Assembly: GCF_024679095.1 (NCBI RefSeq) | Contig: NC_066552.1 | Coordinates: 13,482,923-13,546,922 of the forward strand | Direction: 5' to 3' | Origin: Eriocheir sinensis | Taxonomy: Eukaryota > Arthropoda > Malacostraca > Decapoda > Varunidae | DNA: 64,000 nucleotides | Part shown: positions 22,942 through 35,025 of the stretch, one piece after another | Position numbering within the stretch: the stretch's first letter is position 1 | Layout of the letters: each line of letters opens with the position of its first letter | Translations under genes and position numbers: made by a program | Notes under the pieces: model-generated | What the model was told of the DNA's origin: nothing | The model's database searches: none | Seen by the model: the letters and a program-made list of their open reading frames with translations, nothing else

Positions 22942-25900
22942 ATTTTACCTGTCCTTCCCTCGTTGACCTATCTATATGGGAGCATACATAATAGCTATAC
23001 GTGATACATAATACATAGTAGACCTTGGAACTATTACATAGGCAGAGAAAACTAACAAATACATTTACTCGGTATTCTTACAAGCTCTTACCTGTCCATC
23101 TCTCGTTAATTTTTCGTTCAGGTGACATTTGACATCTCTGTGGGATCATACATAATACATAGGCAGAGAAAACTAACTAATCCATTAATTCAGTATCCTT
23201 ACAAGCTCTCACCTGTCTATCCCTTGTTAACGTCCTCCAGGTGTACATATTAATAGGTATACATATATAATAGCTATACATAATACATAAGCAGAGAAAA
23301 CTAACTAATCCATTAATTCGGTATCCTTACAACCTCTCACCTGTCCTACCCTCGTTAACCTCCTCCAGGTGACGATGGGGGGGTCACACCAAGCACGTCG
23401 GTCCTCACCTCCCCCACCAGCACCACCACCACCACCACCGCCACCACCCTCACCACCACCACCACTGCCACCACCACCAGCACCACCACCACCACCACCA
23501 CCAGCACGGCCTGGCAGATGGAGGTGCTGATGGAGCGTCTGCGGAGCAAGGCCGGAGGGTTCAGATCCCTTGTGGAATCGGCAAAGGGGATCAAGCAGGC
23601 CATTATGGTAGGATTGGATTGCTTTTGTCACCCCTTGGATTTATTTATCTATTTATTTATTTATTTTTACTTTACTGTCACTTTTTTGTTTGGGTTTTGA
23701 TGGATATCATACTACTACTACTACTACTACTACCTCTACTTCTACTTACTAATTACTTACATTACCAATTAACTTAACTAGTGAACCCATTGCAGAAGAA
23801 GCAACACCTCCTTGACCCAGGGGAGAGAGCCACCCTGGGGAGCTGCCTGGACTCCCTGCAGAAGAACATCAAAGTTACTTCATTATCGGCCATGGTGGAG
23901 CGCCTCGAGGCCACCGCAAGGCAGCTCGGGTGGGTAGCAGCCTAGCCTTTTATGCCCTTGCCTTCAACAACCTAATTCTTCCTTCCCTTTGTTTTGCTTT
24001 GCTCTCAAATTGATGGCTAAGATTGTAATGCTTTGAGTCATATTTTTAAACATTTCTGCACCACCAGTATGAATCTAGAGAACAAGGAAGCTCTGTTAGT
24101 CATCCTTGTACTTAACCCGTCAGCTGCGATTGGCACGGATTTTGCCTTCACTGGTAGTCTGGTAACACATACTCCCAGGTCCTTCTCTGCCTCTGTGGTG
24201 GATAGTGGAGTGTTTCCCATGTGGTATTTGTGTGCTGGATATCCCCTTTACATTTTTCTTCATTGAATTGTACCAGCCACTTTTTGTTTCATTCCTGTAG
24301 CTTGGTGATGTCTTGTTAGAAATCCACAATCAAGGGGTTAATTTAGCTCTTCTTCCTTGCAGCCTCAAATTCACAGCAGGGACGTCCGGCTCCGAAGTCT
24401 TTGTGTCGTGTGATATGTTCTACGTGGAGGTCTTGCTGGAGCCTGACGGTCGTGTGAGGGACGTGAAGGTGGAGTTGGCGGGAGACCAGAGCACACACGA
24501 GGGCCTGGTGAGTTGTGTATGTGTATGTGTTATGTATACAGGGCCTGAGCTACACTCTCGTCTTGTCCTGCCTCCTTATCTATAATGGTTCAGTCTCCCC
24601 TTAAACTGTTTGACCCTTTCTTGTCCTTTTCACCTTCCTTCCCTCTCTCCTGATTTGCATTCTCATTTCCTTTGTTTAACTGTCATCTTCCTTCCTTCCT
24701 TCCTTTTGTATGTGCAGTTTCATTTCCTTCCTTTCCTTCCTATCTTCCTTCCTTCATTCAAACTCAGAAGGAAAATAAATGATAATAATAATAATATGGT
24801 AATGATAATAGAAAGACACAACTTGCTATACCTCTCTCTCTCTCGTTACAGTCATCGCCGGAGCTGATGGAGTGCCTCAGCCGGGGGGACTTTGCCGACT
24901 TCACTGCCCACCTCGATGGCTTCTCCTCCATATATCAACTCAATGCCGACAAGAAGATCAAGAGCAAGGCATTCCAGGCGCTGCAGGTCGGTTAATTTCG
25001 GCGGTTTCATTTTCTTTGCGGAGTTTTTTTTACCTGAGTTTTACATTTCCTATTGTGTATATTGTTTTACGGTACTGCTGTGTTTTGTAATGAGTTCTTG
25101 TGTACGATTTTCTTTGCTGTTCTTTGCTGAGTTTTTACCTGAGTTTTACATTTCCTACTGTGTATATTGTTTTACGGTACTGCTTTGTTTTGTAATTAGT
25201 TTTTACGTATGATTTTCTTTGCTGTTCAGGCCTTGGAGACGGACCTGACCAAGCTGTTTGAGTTGGCGCAGGAGACCATCACAGACCCCTACAAGCTGGT
25301 TCTTAAGTCCCCGGTCGGCCTGCTCCAGCGAAGGCGAGGAGGTGGGTGCTATGTCTCAGTTTCTTGCCCAGTTGTTGTTGTTGTTTTCTCGAGCCGATCT
25401 TGTTTTCGTTCTAATTTGTTCGTGTTTTCGTTTTCCTTTATTTTTTCTTTTTAGTAATCTTTCTTTGTCTTGTTTAGTCCCCCTTTTCCTTCCCCTGTTT
25501 GCGTTTTTGTTTTCTTTGTTTCTGGTTTTTGTCTTCCTTCCTTCGTTCGTTCCTTCTTCTCTGTCTCATTTCCTTCCTCTCCTTGTCTTTCCTTCTTTCT
25601 TTCTCTCCTACACCTTCTCGTTTCTTACCCTTCTTTCCTTCTCTCCCTCCCTCCTTCTTTACTTTCTCCTTTTTATCTTCCTTCAATCTCCTTTTCTTTC
25701 TCATTTCCTTCCCCTCTCCTTTTCATCCGAGCTCCTTCTCTCTCCCTTCACATACATGCACTCTATTCCGACCCCTGGACATCTATATAACATAGCAGCT
25801 ATCCTCTGTGTATTATTACTATATACTCACCCTGTTCTTCCTCCACAGGACACGCCATGCGACTTGTGTACTTCGTGTCGCCTTATGAACTCCTTGACGT

Positions 25901-28900
25901 GGCTGCCGGGCGCGCTGTCACCCTCACCACTGACACGCCACACTCCCGAGAGCTCTCACACTACGTCACGGTGAACATTGAGGCCTCCAACTCTCATAAG
26001 CTGCAGACGACTACACTCATGCTCATAACCAAGCAAGCTAATGGGAAGAAGTACGTGTGTTTGTGTGTGTGTGTTTCTCTCTCTTTGTTGGGTCTCTGTT
26101 AATGTTCCTCTATGTGTTGTGTATGTGTGTCTTTCTTCCTCTTTGTTTGTTATAGGTTTTATGAGTTGTGTGATTGTCTTGTCCAGTTTCTCTCTCCCTC
26201 TTTGTTGGGTCTCTGTTTATGTTCCTCAGTGTTGTGTGTGTGTGTCTTTCTTCCTCTTTGTTTGTTATAGGTTTTATGAGTTGTGTGATTGTCCTGTACA
26301 GTGTCAATCCTTGTGTTCCATGTATTTATTTGTTCCCATTGTTACCTTCCTTTCCCTCCTTTCCACAGGGTCTGGTACCCATATCTCTCTTGTTTTTTTT
26401 ATGTTTTACAAGTTGTATGTTTGTCCTGTTCAGCACCAGTTTTTCTTTCTCATATTTACTTGTTCCCACTCTTTCCTTTCTTCCTTTCCTATCCCCTTCA
26501 GACTCTGCTTGTTCTTACTCCTTCCTTCCCTCCATAGACTCTGCTACCCATCCCAGGCCTCACCACATGTATAATTATCCTATTTAGTACTATTTCCATG
26601 ATTATCCTGTTCAGCATCACTTTTTAATTCCTCGTATCTCCTTAGTTCTTAATCTTTCCTCTCTTCCGACAGACTGCCCTCCTTCTCGGGCCTCACCACC
26701 GACAACAGTATGACCCTGCCGGCCTGCTTCTCCCTCAAGCTGCGCCGCCCCATGCCTGTGTCCCTTGCTCTGCTGCAGCGAATCAATGAGGTCACTGGGC
26801 TGGAGTGTGTCGACCCCAGCAACCAGCAGTCACTCATCCCCCTCATCATCCAGCAGGCGGCGGACACACACTCCGAATGCAACAGCAACCGGGGGCTCTT
26901 TGTGGTACGGACCGTTGTTTCTGTGAGCAAGAAATGGCTTAGACAAGAGGAGATTTTTCAGGGCATTGGGCATTAAAGATCGTCAAGCAGAGGAGGGAAA
27001 ACAAAGACACATTAGATATATCACTTCATGTTAGGCGTAGTCAAGATATCACGAGTTTTGTTCATGACATTGGCGATTAAAGATTGATAAATGGATTAGG
27101 GCAGAAAGGTACAGGCAAGAGATGTTATACTATACTTATTATCTATTGTTAGGCTGTTTGAAAAATTGTTTAGTTGCTATTATGTATACTGACCTAACTC
27201 TTCTCCCACCTTCTGCAGACCTTGCCCGACCAGCAGCACTGTTACTTCATGACCAGCGCAGGGGAGGTGCCGGGGGTGATGGTGACCTGCGTTCCCTTCA
27301 CACACCCGACGCACATCACCAGCATCCTCATGTGCCTCAGAGCCCAGGCTGCTTTCAACGCTCTCATTGCCTCCTGCGTTCGGCCTGCCAGCAAGCAAGG
27401 TGGGTCGAGTTGTATTGTTTTCCCCTACTCTCCCTCTCTCATTTGTTACATTTTTATTAACCCGTCTGCTGTGATTGGCACAGATTTGGTTTTCACTGGT
27501 AGCCTGATAACATATACTCCCAAGTCTTTCTCTGCCTCTGTGGTGGATAGTGGAGTGTTTCCCATGTGGTATTGGTGTGCAGGACTTTACATTTTTCTTC
27601 ATTGAATTGTAGCAGCCACTTTTTGTTCCATTCCTGTAGGTTGATGTCTTCTTGCAGGAAATCCACAGTCAGGGGATTAACCTCTGCCTAATATACCACA
27701 CACAAATACATAAGGGGTGTGGGCAATGGGGTAATGTGTAAATAATGCTTGGGAACCCTTGCTCTGCTATAAAAAAATAATGTATTGTATGACTGAGTGA
27801 AGACAGAAAGTTCAGTATTCAAAATCTCTCTTGGCTCTGGACTTCAAAGCCTCGTCCCCCTCAGACCTGGACTCGGCCTACATCTTCGAGGTCACCGCCG
27901 CCAGCCACGAGTACATATCTGTGACCTTCGAGCACCCCCAGGAGGAGAGCACGGCCACGGCGGAGATTGACCTCACCGACCTCTGTAATGCCCGCTGTCG
28001 CCTCCACACGCTGACCCCTGACCCTGGCTTCTGCTCGGAGGAATATGTGACCAAGGTTTTGCAGAGGTGAGGGTTGACAGTAGTAGTAGTAGTAGTTGTA
28101 GTAATCGTAGTAGTAGTGGTGTTACGTAGGTATTACATTATATTACATTAGATTCATTGCCCTTTCAGCTCTAGTAGATAGATTAAGACATTTTTTATTG
28201 CATTATTGTTATTATTATCATTATTTTTTTTTCTATTTCCCTCCTTTTATTCTTCCTTCATTCTTTCCTTCTATACATTCCCATTTATTTATTTATTTAT
28301 TTTTTATTCCTTCATTCTCTCCCTTCTTTCCTTCTTCTTCTCTTTTTCTCGCATCACCTTCATTCTCTCCCTTCTTTCCTTCTTTATTCTAATTTTTTTT
28401 TCTCTTTTTTTTTCCTTGCGTCAGGTGTATGTCGATCCCCGTGACGATGAGGGCGGTGATGCGGAAGGTCGCCAAGGAGGAGCGGAAGGATGCCGTCATG
28501 AGCGGGGACTCGGCTGTCATGATGGGCAGCGGCAAGCTCAACTCCGACTTCAACCAGAACACCACCAAGTTCCTTCTTAACGAGTACGACAAACTGGGGA
28601 TGCGCCGGGACCAGCTGATGGCGCCGCACATGACCAACCTCAACAATGTCGTCACGAACACCTCCCACAACTACTACAACACCCCCTTCCCCCCCGGCCA
28701 GCACACAGGGACCACCGATGCGAGTGCCACCGCGTCCACAAACCCCCTGGCAGCCCTAGGGAACGCCGTGCAGGAGGCTGGCACTCCCTTAGGGTACGGC
28801 GCGCTACTGGGAGCGATGGGCCATAAGTCAAGCATCAGCCAGCCTTTTTTAGGTGAGGTCAAGTCAGCAAAAGTGAGGAAGAAAAAGAGCGTGTTGGACC

Positions 28901-31900
28901 CCGACCGGAAGAGCCCCAAGTATATCGAGGACGTGATTGACCTAGATGATCGTAGCTCGGACTCGTATCTGGGCGACGCCGTGTCCAGCCTGGTGGAGAT
29001 GAAGCAGCGGGACATCAAGGTGGAGAAGGTGCCAAGCGTCCTCAGTAAGAGGCGCTCCTCCAATGACAGCGGCACAACGGATATCGCCACCAGCGACCTG
29101 GCGGCACTCCGTGAGCAGGTCTACGGCGCCGCCTCAGCCGCGAACTATGCCAAGATCAACTCGTACTCCATCAAGGACAGCAAGGACGTGAAGAAGGTCA
29201 AGAAACAGCGGACCGACGGACACGATTCACGCAAGTCCCCAATCGTCCTGGACCTCACCGAAGCCGAGACCTCAAGCAAGAAGTCTGGTAGCAGTGGCAG
29301 CAGCAGTCACAGCTCCTCAGCGTCACTCAGCGCGGCGTTACTGAAGCGTCCTGGTATTGAGATCATCCCCATCCCTGGCAGCAACACCCCCATCTCCATC
29401 CCCTCATCCATCACCGTCACCCCTGTTCTCAAATCCGGGGACGACAAGTACAAGGATAAAAAGGAAAGGAGGGATAAGAAGGATCTGGACCGCAAGGATA
29501 AGAAGAGGAAGCGCGAGGACTCCCCCAGCAACAGCACCTCCAGCAGCAGCACCAGTGGGGGTAGCAGTAGCAGCAGTAGTAAGCCGGCTAAGGTCCAGAT
29601 CATAAGCAGCGGACTCAAGCACTCGTCCTTATCCTTCAAAGGGGATGGAAGCAGCAAGTCCGGGCTGTCCGCTATCACCGTTAAGCCCAGCACGCCTCCT
29701 TATCAGTCCCCCTCCAAGAAGCCCTCCCTCTCGCCAAGCCTCTCAAAGTCCATTCTACCAGGCAAAGTCTCCGTCAGCCCAACACACAAGCCTAACAAAG
29801 TGATTTACAGCCCAACGCAGAGTGGCGGTCAGAGCTCCTCACCCAAGGGAAGGAGCAGCCCTAAGCCCTCGACAGGAAGCCCGAAGCACCCGAGCATGTC
29901 GCCGAAACACACCAGCCTGGGGAAGCCAAGCATGACGCAACTTAAGTCCGCCTCGCCGACGTTCTCGAAGCCGTCGCTCTCACCGAAACTCAAGAGCAAG
30001 GAGAAGGAGAGGAGTTCAAGCTCGAGCCCTTCCCGCCCTGTTAGCTCATCCTCATCCACACCCTCATCCACCATAGCATCCTCGGTCTCGTCCTCATCCG
30101 CTTCCTCCTCATCCATAAGCTCATCCACATTATCGTCATCCACCTCCTCCACGTCTTCATCCTCACTATCTGTTTCGTCCTCATCTGTCACCGTCACGGC
30201 AGCGGTCGTTGCCACTACCACCACCACCACCACGTCCACCACCACAACCACCACCACCACGCCCACCACCACCTCCTCCTCATCCACATCCTCGTCATCA
30301 TCCGGTTCTGCAGCTCCGAAAGTCAAAACGTCTTCCTCCTCCTCTTCCTCCTCCTCCTCAAGCAATACATCAATGAGCGAGAAGATAAAAAATGGCCTCA
30401 GCGATGCGCTAACGATCACCAAGGTGTCGACGGGTGAAACGGCGTCGTCAGCTTCCCTATCCTCGTCCTTCCTCGCGTCAACACAACCACATACCGCACC
30501 GGCCTCCCTCGACGACAAGCCTCCGGTCTTCTCGGTTGACAAGGCCAAAGCATCGCCGCCAAAAAACCGTAAGGGGCCGAGCCTGTCCGACATCGTGGAT
30601 AAGCTACGTGTTGGCGTCGGGAACTCCTCGGACGCAGTAACCATCATTGAGAAGAACGACAAGGGGCAGAAGGAGTCCTCAAAGGGTGATGGAGCCGAGA
30701 GCAAGAAAGAGGGGGAGAAGAAGACCGAGTTCACCGTCAAACCCTCGACTGGCGGCCTCAAACTGACGATCAACAAGGCAAAGAAAAAGGACGAAAGCTC
30801 CAAGTCCCTGTCCACCAGCTCCCCCAAACCCACAGTCTCCAAGTCCCCATCTGGTCTCAAACCTGGAGTGGTGAGCGGACCGGCCTCCAAGAAGGTCTCC
30901 ATGTCGAGTCTCCCGCCAATCCCTAAGCTGCCCAGGTCCTCCATGTCCAGTGTGACCGCCACGGCTGTGTCTCCGCTTGGCACTACCCTCCCTGGCATGC
31001 ACTCCAGCCCCCTGCAGTACCAGCGTGAGAGGACCAAGGAGAAAGAGAAGGATCGGGTAAATTCCGCGGACAGACTCAAACCGAAGGACAGCTCGCCTGC
31101 TAAGTCCCTAGGCCCCATCTCCGAGCCCAAGAAGGAGAGCATAGTGAAGACCCCCCTCCCGAAGCAGACCCCAAAGGAGGACCATGGTCTGGGTCTGAGC
31201 CACAGGAAGCTGGAGTCATCCGAGACCACGGAGAAACCGAGCAAAACGGTGCCTGAATCTCGCACTGACAAGCTGGACAAGCCTGGACCACTAAAGGCGG
31301 AAGCTGACTCCACTCTTGGGGCGACCTCTGACTCCACATCCTCCACCAGTAAGACAGCGGACACCTTCATGGATAAGGGAAGCAGCACCACCACCACCAG
31401 TACCACCACCACCACCACCACCACCAGTAGCAGTAGCAGTGTTACCAATGATACATCCACCACTAGTGCACCGGCTATCCCTCTGGCAGCCGCACCCTCA
31501 TCATCCAGCGACCTCATCCGTTCCCAGGACTCCTTCACAGCGCCATCCTTTAAATCCAGCAAGGAGGCGAAGGAGGACGGGAAGAGCAAATCCGAGGCCA
31601 CACTGCCACCCTACCGACCTCCTGTGACCTCAAGCAGTACCAGCGGGGGGACCGTCGACCACATTCTTGACCCCACACCACCTCCACTGCCACCTCCACC
31701 TCCGCCACCACCCCCACCGCCCTCCTCCACCACCTCCACGACTGTCAGCACACCGGCAATATCTCCGCTTCGCCAGGCACCTCTACACACCACTCTAGCG
31801 AAGGGCATTGACAGCAAGGAGCCAGTTGGGGCCGCTAGCCAAGACCCAGTGCCGGAGAAGACCAAGATATCGGAGAGTCTTTCCTCCAGTATCTCCAGCG

Positions 31901-32091
31901 CCCAGACCACCTCCCTGCCTGGGCTAGGATACCCCCCCTCCCCCTCTGTCTCCATCAAGATCGTGAAGTCCCCAGCACCTGTCCCGTCTCCACTTAACAT
32001 GATCTCACCGCATTCCGTGGCCTCCCAGCCCTCGCCCTGCATCATTGACGACGAGTTGATGGACGAAGCACTCATGGGCACTAGGAAGTAA
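22455..32091 (+). CDS. MED1: Mediator complex subunit 1 (MED1), 11 coding exons, 1765 aa
   Basis: MED1 bridges sequence-specific activators, including nuclear receptors, to RNA polymerase II in the nucleus. Coding exons: 22455-22503, 23369-23607, 23796-23929, 24363-24507, 24852-24986, 25230-25341, 25849-26050, 26673-26904, 27219-27399, 27865-28066 and 28425-32091. All junctions are GT-AG, and phases agree throughout (5298 nt). The MED1 domain spans roughly residues 70-560, with human-like blocks such as [51 protein letters not shown] and [15 protein letters not shown]. The C-terminal 1200 residues are one Ser/Thr/Pro/Lys-rich exon ending [11 protein letters not shown], like the vertebrate terminus. 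Human MED1 is 1581 aa, so this form is somewhat long. The start is ATG in a good context (CAAGATGGCC). Exon 10 could begin 15 nt earlier, at 27850, in the same frame. Confidence 0.95.
23369..28066 (+). CDS. MED1: MED1 exons 2-10, conserved MED1 domain
   Basis: Exon 2 first encodes a Thr-rich stretch of about 40 residues, mostly from (ACC)n at 23419-23513, then [20 protein letters not shown], which corresponds to the N-terminal helix of MED1 (human LLERLHAK region). Exons 3 to 10 then follow the human protein block by block without gaps large enough to suggest a missed exon. Introns are 83-866 nt apart from none exceeding 900. Introns 3 and 9 each contain one TTAA-flanked LINE-derived fragment. 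The Thr run is an insertion relative to the human protein and probably a slippage product. Confidence 0.93.
24112..24341 (-). mobile_element. TTAA-flanked LINE-derived fragment, MED1 intron 3
   Basis: The fragment is bounded by TTAACCCGTCAGCTGCG and CAATCAAGGGGTTAA. On the minus strand it resembles other copies that encode the part of a CR1-like reverse transcriptase from KWLLQF to [13 protein letters not shown], here with frameshifts ([13 protein letters not shown] comes from the shifted frame). It ends 21 bp before the exon 4 acceptor. Confidence 0.7.
27457..27680 (-). mobile_element. TTAA-flanked LINE-derived fragment, MED1 intron 9
   Basis: Same family and ends as the copy in intron 3: TTAACCCGTCTGCTGTG at the left and GTCAGGGGATTAA at the right, with the interior containing CTCTGCCTCTGTGGTGGATA. 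It is a minus-oriented, degenerate reverse transcriptase fragment. Confidence 0.7.
28425..32091 (+). CDS. MED1: MED1 last exon, disordered C-terminal region
   Basis: This exon of 3667 nt encodes residues 544-1765. It holds a Lys/Arg-rich segment ([20 protein letters not shown], about residues 889-908) likely to act as a nuclear localisation signal. It also has long Ser, Ser-Thr and Thr runs (about 30000-30360 and 31386-31440), a conserved patch [15 protein letters not shown] (about residue 1260, cf. human PSLTAVIDKLKHGV), a proline run near residue 1630, and the conserved acidic end [11 protein letters not shown]. No LXXLL nuclear-receptor box is present in it or in exons 1-10. A minus-strand frame of 590 codons overlaps this exon and is a shadow. 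Confidence 0.93.
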
Positions 32092-32410
32092 GGGTTCTGA
32101 TACTCCCAGTGCTGATGTGTGTGCTCATAAGGGTGCTGGAACTCATTGGCATGTGTGAGTAAGGGTTCCGATGCTCCCACTTCCTCTATGTGTTCAGAAA
32201 GGTGCCGAGCTCATGAGAACACGCGAGTAAGGGTTCTGATACTCCCACTGCCTCTGTGTGTGTTTGGAAAGGTGCTGGAGTTCGTGAGGACATGCGAGAA
32301 AGGGTTCTGTTACTCCCACTGCCTCTGTGTGTGTCCGTAAGGGTGCTGGAACTCATTGGCACACACAAGAAAGGGTTCCGAAACTCCCTGTTTGTGTTCG
32401 GAAGGGTGCT
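32092..32410 (+). repeat. About 60-bp minisatellite in the MED1 3'UTR
   Basis: About five degenerate units contain AGTAAGGGTTCTGATACTCC, CACTGCCTCTGTGTGTGT and AAGGTGCTGGA. The first unit overlaps the MED1 stop codon, so that GTAAGGGTTC recurs in later units. Confidence 0.85.
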
Positions 32411-32705
32411 GAGCCTCCCCCAATGACAAGTGAATGACAGGTAATTTATTTATTGTGAGTGAGACAGCCGACCCACATGTGAGCCCTGCATAATGCGTGT
32501 GTGCACAAATGACGACTCTCGGCTGTATGGTTTGTCTGTAAGGTTTTCAAGAGACTCGGTGTTGCATCCCTTGTCTTGCCGGGTTAGGGGGAGGAGGCAA
32601 TATTATCAGATGACAGCTGCAACCCTTCACTTCCCACGTTTTACTGCCTCTACCAATGCTTTCTTCCTATTAAGAGTTGGTGGTACTGTACAGTGTAAAG
32701 AAAAC

Positions 32706-32711
32706 AATAAA
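32706..32711 (+). terminator. MED1 poly(A) signal
   Basis: A canonical AATAAA lies 615 nt after the stop codon and is followed by a GT-rich stretch (TTAGTGTTTGTC) about 20 nt downstream, as expected of a cleavage and polyadenylation site. Confidence 0.75.
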
Positions 32712-33143
32712 GTCTGTCAAGGATTAGTGTTTGTCTTAATCTAATCTAGTGTTCAGAGAGAGAGAGAGGGAGAGATTTTAAGTCATACATATTTCCCTTC
32801 CTCTTCCTTGAAAAATGTGGGCAATCTGCTTGAAATTTTGTGAGAAACCTAAGGATCATTTTGTAGGTGTTAAACGGGGTAGTGGACTTCACAAGACTTT
32901 TTTTTCGTCCTCGCCTGTATCTCCGGTAGGCTTTCCTCCCCCACCCACTTGTATTTCTTCCCTAAACTGTAACAGAGGCGTGATGTCCTATTTTGAAGAG
33001 AGAGAGAGAGAGAGATTGGAAAGACGAGTGGACGAGTGATTGAGGCGGCGAGAGAGTTCCTGGAGAGCATGTGGCGTGCAAGATGTAGGGAATGACAACT
33101 TCATGAGTGTTTTATAATAATCATGTTAAATTTCCCTTCACAG

Positions 33144-33471
33144 GAGCCGCCGATACAAAGGCCTGGCCGGGGAGAAGTCTCCGGCCACCTGTGACATCAA
33201 GATCACTATCAAGTTCAAAAAGAAGGAAAGGATGAAGGAAAATAACCCCAGGGAAGTGAAGAGCTACACCAGGGAGTGCCGTTTCAAAGGTCAGGAGCCA
33301 CAGGGAGCCACCATGGAGCCAGACCACGTGCCGGATAACCCCTTGGGGAGTGGTGGAGATGGAAAGGAAGTGAACCTGACCTTTGAGGAGCCACCGCCGG
33401 GTTCACCCCAAGGCACTGCTGAGGGCCTGAGGGAGGGTGCCAGTGCCAAGCTCACCCCAAGGCACTGCTGA
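33144..33471 (+). CDS. Possible alternative 3' coding exon of MED1
   Basis: TTTCCCTTCACAG (acceptor ending at 33143) precedes a 108-codon open frame that starts SRRYKGLAGEKSP and contains KITIKFKKKERMKEN. It ends TGA at 33469-33471. The last MED1 codons read AGG AAG TAA; splicing at AA/GTAAGG (32088/32089) would skip the stop and enter this exon in frame, giving about 1873 residues. The last 30 residues run into the 52-bp minisatellite. I do not recognise a homologue of the tail. Without transcript evidence it could equally be a decayed or unused exon. Confidence 0.35.
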
Positions 33472-33780
33472 GGGCCTGAGGGAGGGTGCCAGTCCCAGGA
33501 TCACCCCAAGGCACTGCTGAGGACCTGAGGGAGGGTGTCACTGCTGAGGGCCTGAGGGAGGGTGTTACTGCCAGGATCACCCCAAGGCACTGCTGAGGGC
33601 CTGAGGGAGGGTGCCAGTGCCAGGATCACCCCAAGGCACTGCTGAGGGCCTGAGGGAGGGTGTCACTGCCAGGCTCACCACAAGGCACTGCTGAGGACCT
33701 GAGGGAGGGTGTCACTGCCAGGCTCACCCCAAGGCACTGCTGAGGGCCTGAGGGAGGGTGCCAGTGCCAGGCTCATATAT
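33400..33780 (+). repeat. About 52-bp minisatellite
   Basis: Seven or so units contain CACCCCAAGGCACTGCTGAG, GGCCTGAGGGAGGGTG and CCAGTGCCAGG(C/A)TCA. Unit length varies between about 35 and 53 bp. Bases 33780-34110 hold a pyrimidine-rich stretch and nothing else recognisable. Confidence 0.9.
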
Positions 33781-34139
33781 GCTTCCTTCCTTTTTTTTGT
33801 CCCTCCCTCCTTCCTCTCTCCTTCCTCCCTTCCTTCCTCTCCTTTGCCCCTCCTTCCATCCATCCTGTGTTTGAATGGACCTGGCCGGCTGTGTAATCTC
33901 CCAGAGCCTCAGATAAGAGAGCACTGGCTGTTACCTGTTACTGTGTGTTATCTGCTCTGTGACAGGTGTTTGCATGTGTCCTTAGCTATGTGTCAGCTGA
34001 TGAGTCTCCCACAAGCTGAATCACATGAGTGGGTACAAGGACAGAGGTGGTTGTAGTCAAGTTGCCCACGACTGTCACTCCTGCCATAGTTAAGCTGCCC
34101 TCCACTGTCCTTGGAAGGTGAGAAGTGGGATTTTGTTAC

Positions 34140-34880
34140 ACTAATCTTGATCTTAACCTCACTTTGTTGTTGTGTTGAAAGTCTCATTAGTAAGGAAGCA
34201 TCTACGAGTTTTCCGAGTCAAGACCTGTAGTAACTGTTTGGGGTTTTGTTAGGTTAAGTTTAGGGTATCTTCAAACACATGATAGCCATAAATCAATAAG
34301 AAATGACCTCACTTTGTTGTATTGAAAGTCCCATTAGTAAGGAAGCATATACGAGTTTTCCGAGTCAAGACCTGTAGTAACTGTTTGGGGTTTTGTTAAG
34401 TTTAGGGTATCTTCACACACATGATAGCCATAAATCAATAAGAAATGACCTCACTTTGTTGTATTGAAAGTCCCATTAGTAAGGAAGCATATACGAGTTT
34501 TCCGAGTCAAGACCTGTAGTAACTGTTTGGGGTTTTGTTAAGTTTAGGGTATCTTCACACACATGATAGCCATAAATCAATAAGAAATGACCTCACTTTG
34601 TTGTATTGAAAGTCCCTTTAGTAAGGAAGCATATACGAGTTTTCCGAGTCTAGACCTATAGTAACTGTTTGGGATTTTGTTAGGTTAAGTTTAGGGTATC
34701 TTCACACACATGATAGCCAACACCTTATGGTATAAATCAACTAAGAATGACCTCACTTTGTTGTATAGGAAGTCTCATTAATAAGGAAGCATATATGAGT
34801 TTTCCGAGTCAAGACCTATAGTAACTGTTTGGGGTTTTGTTAGGTTAGGTTAGGTTAAGTTTAGGGAATCATAGTGACAT
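34140..34880 (+). repeat. About 148-bp tandem repeat, five copies
   Basis: The unit contains CCTCACTTTGTTGTATTGAA, AGTCCCATTAGTAAGGAAGC, CGAGTTTTCCGAGTCAAGAC and GTAACTGTTTGGGGTTTTGT. The last copy has short TTAGG repeats (GGTTAGGTTAGGTTAAG). Confidence 0.92.
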
Positions 34881-35025
34881 TTGATAACTGATAGAATAAA
34901 TAAATCACACAAAGAGAAAGTTAATTAAAAAGGAAGAAATATCGTTGATTAAGAAAAGTTGACCAGTTAAAATAGTAATCAAAGAATACTACTACTACTA
35001 CTACTACTACTACTATTTTCGACCT

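Noticed and set aside
29829..31601. 590-codon antisense frame across the MED1 last exon
   Set aside because: Shadow of Ser/Thr-rich coding sequence, which rarely gives stops in this antisense frame; no independent homology.
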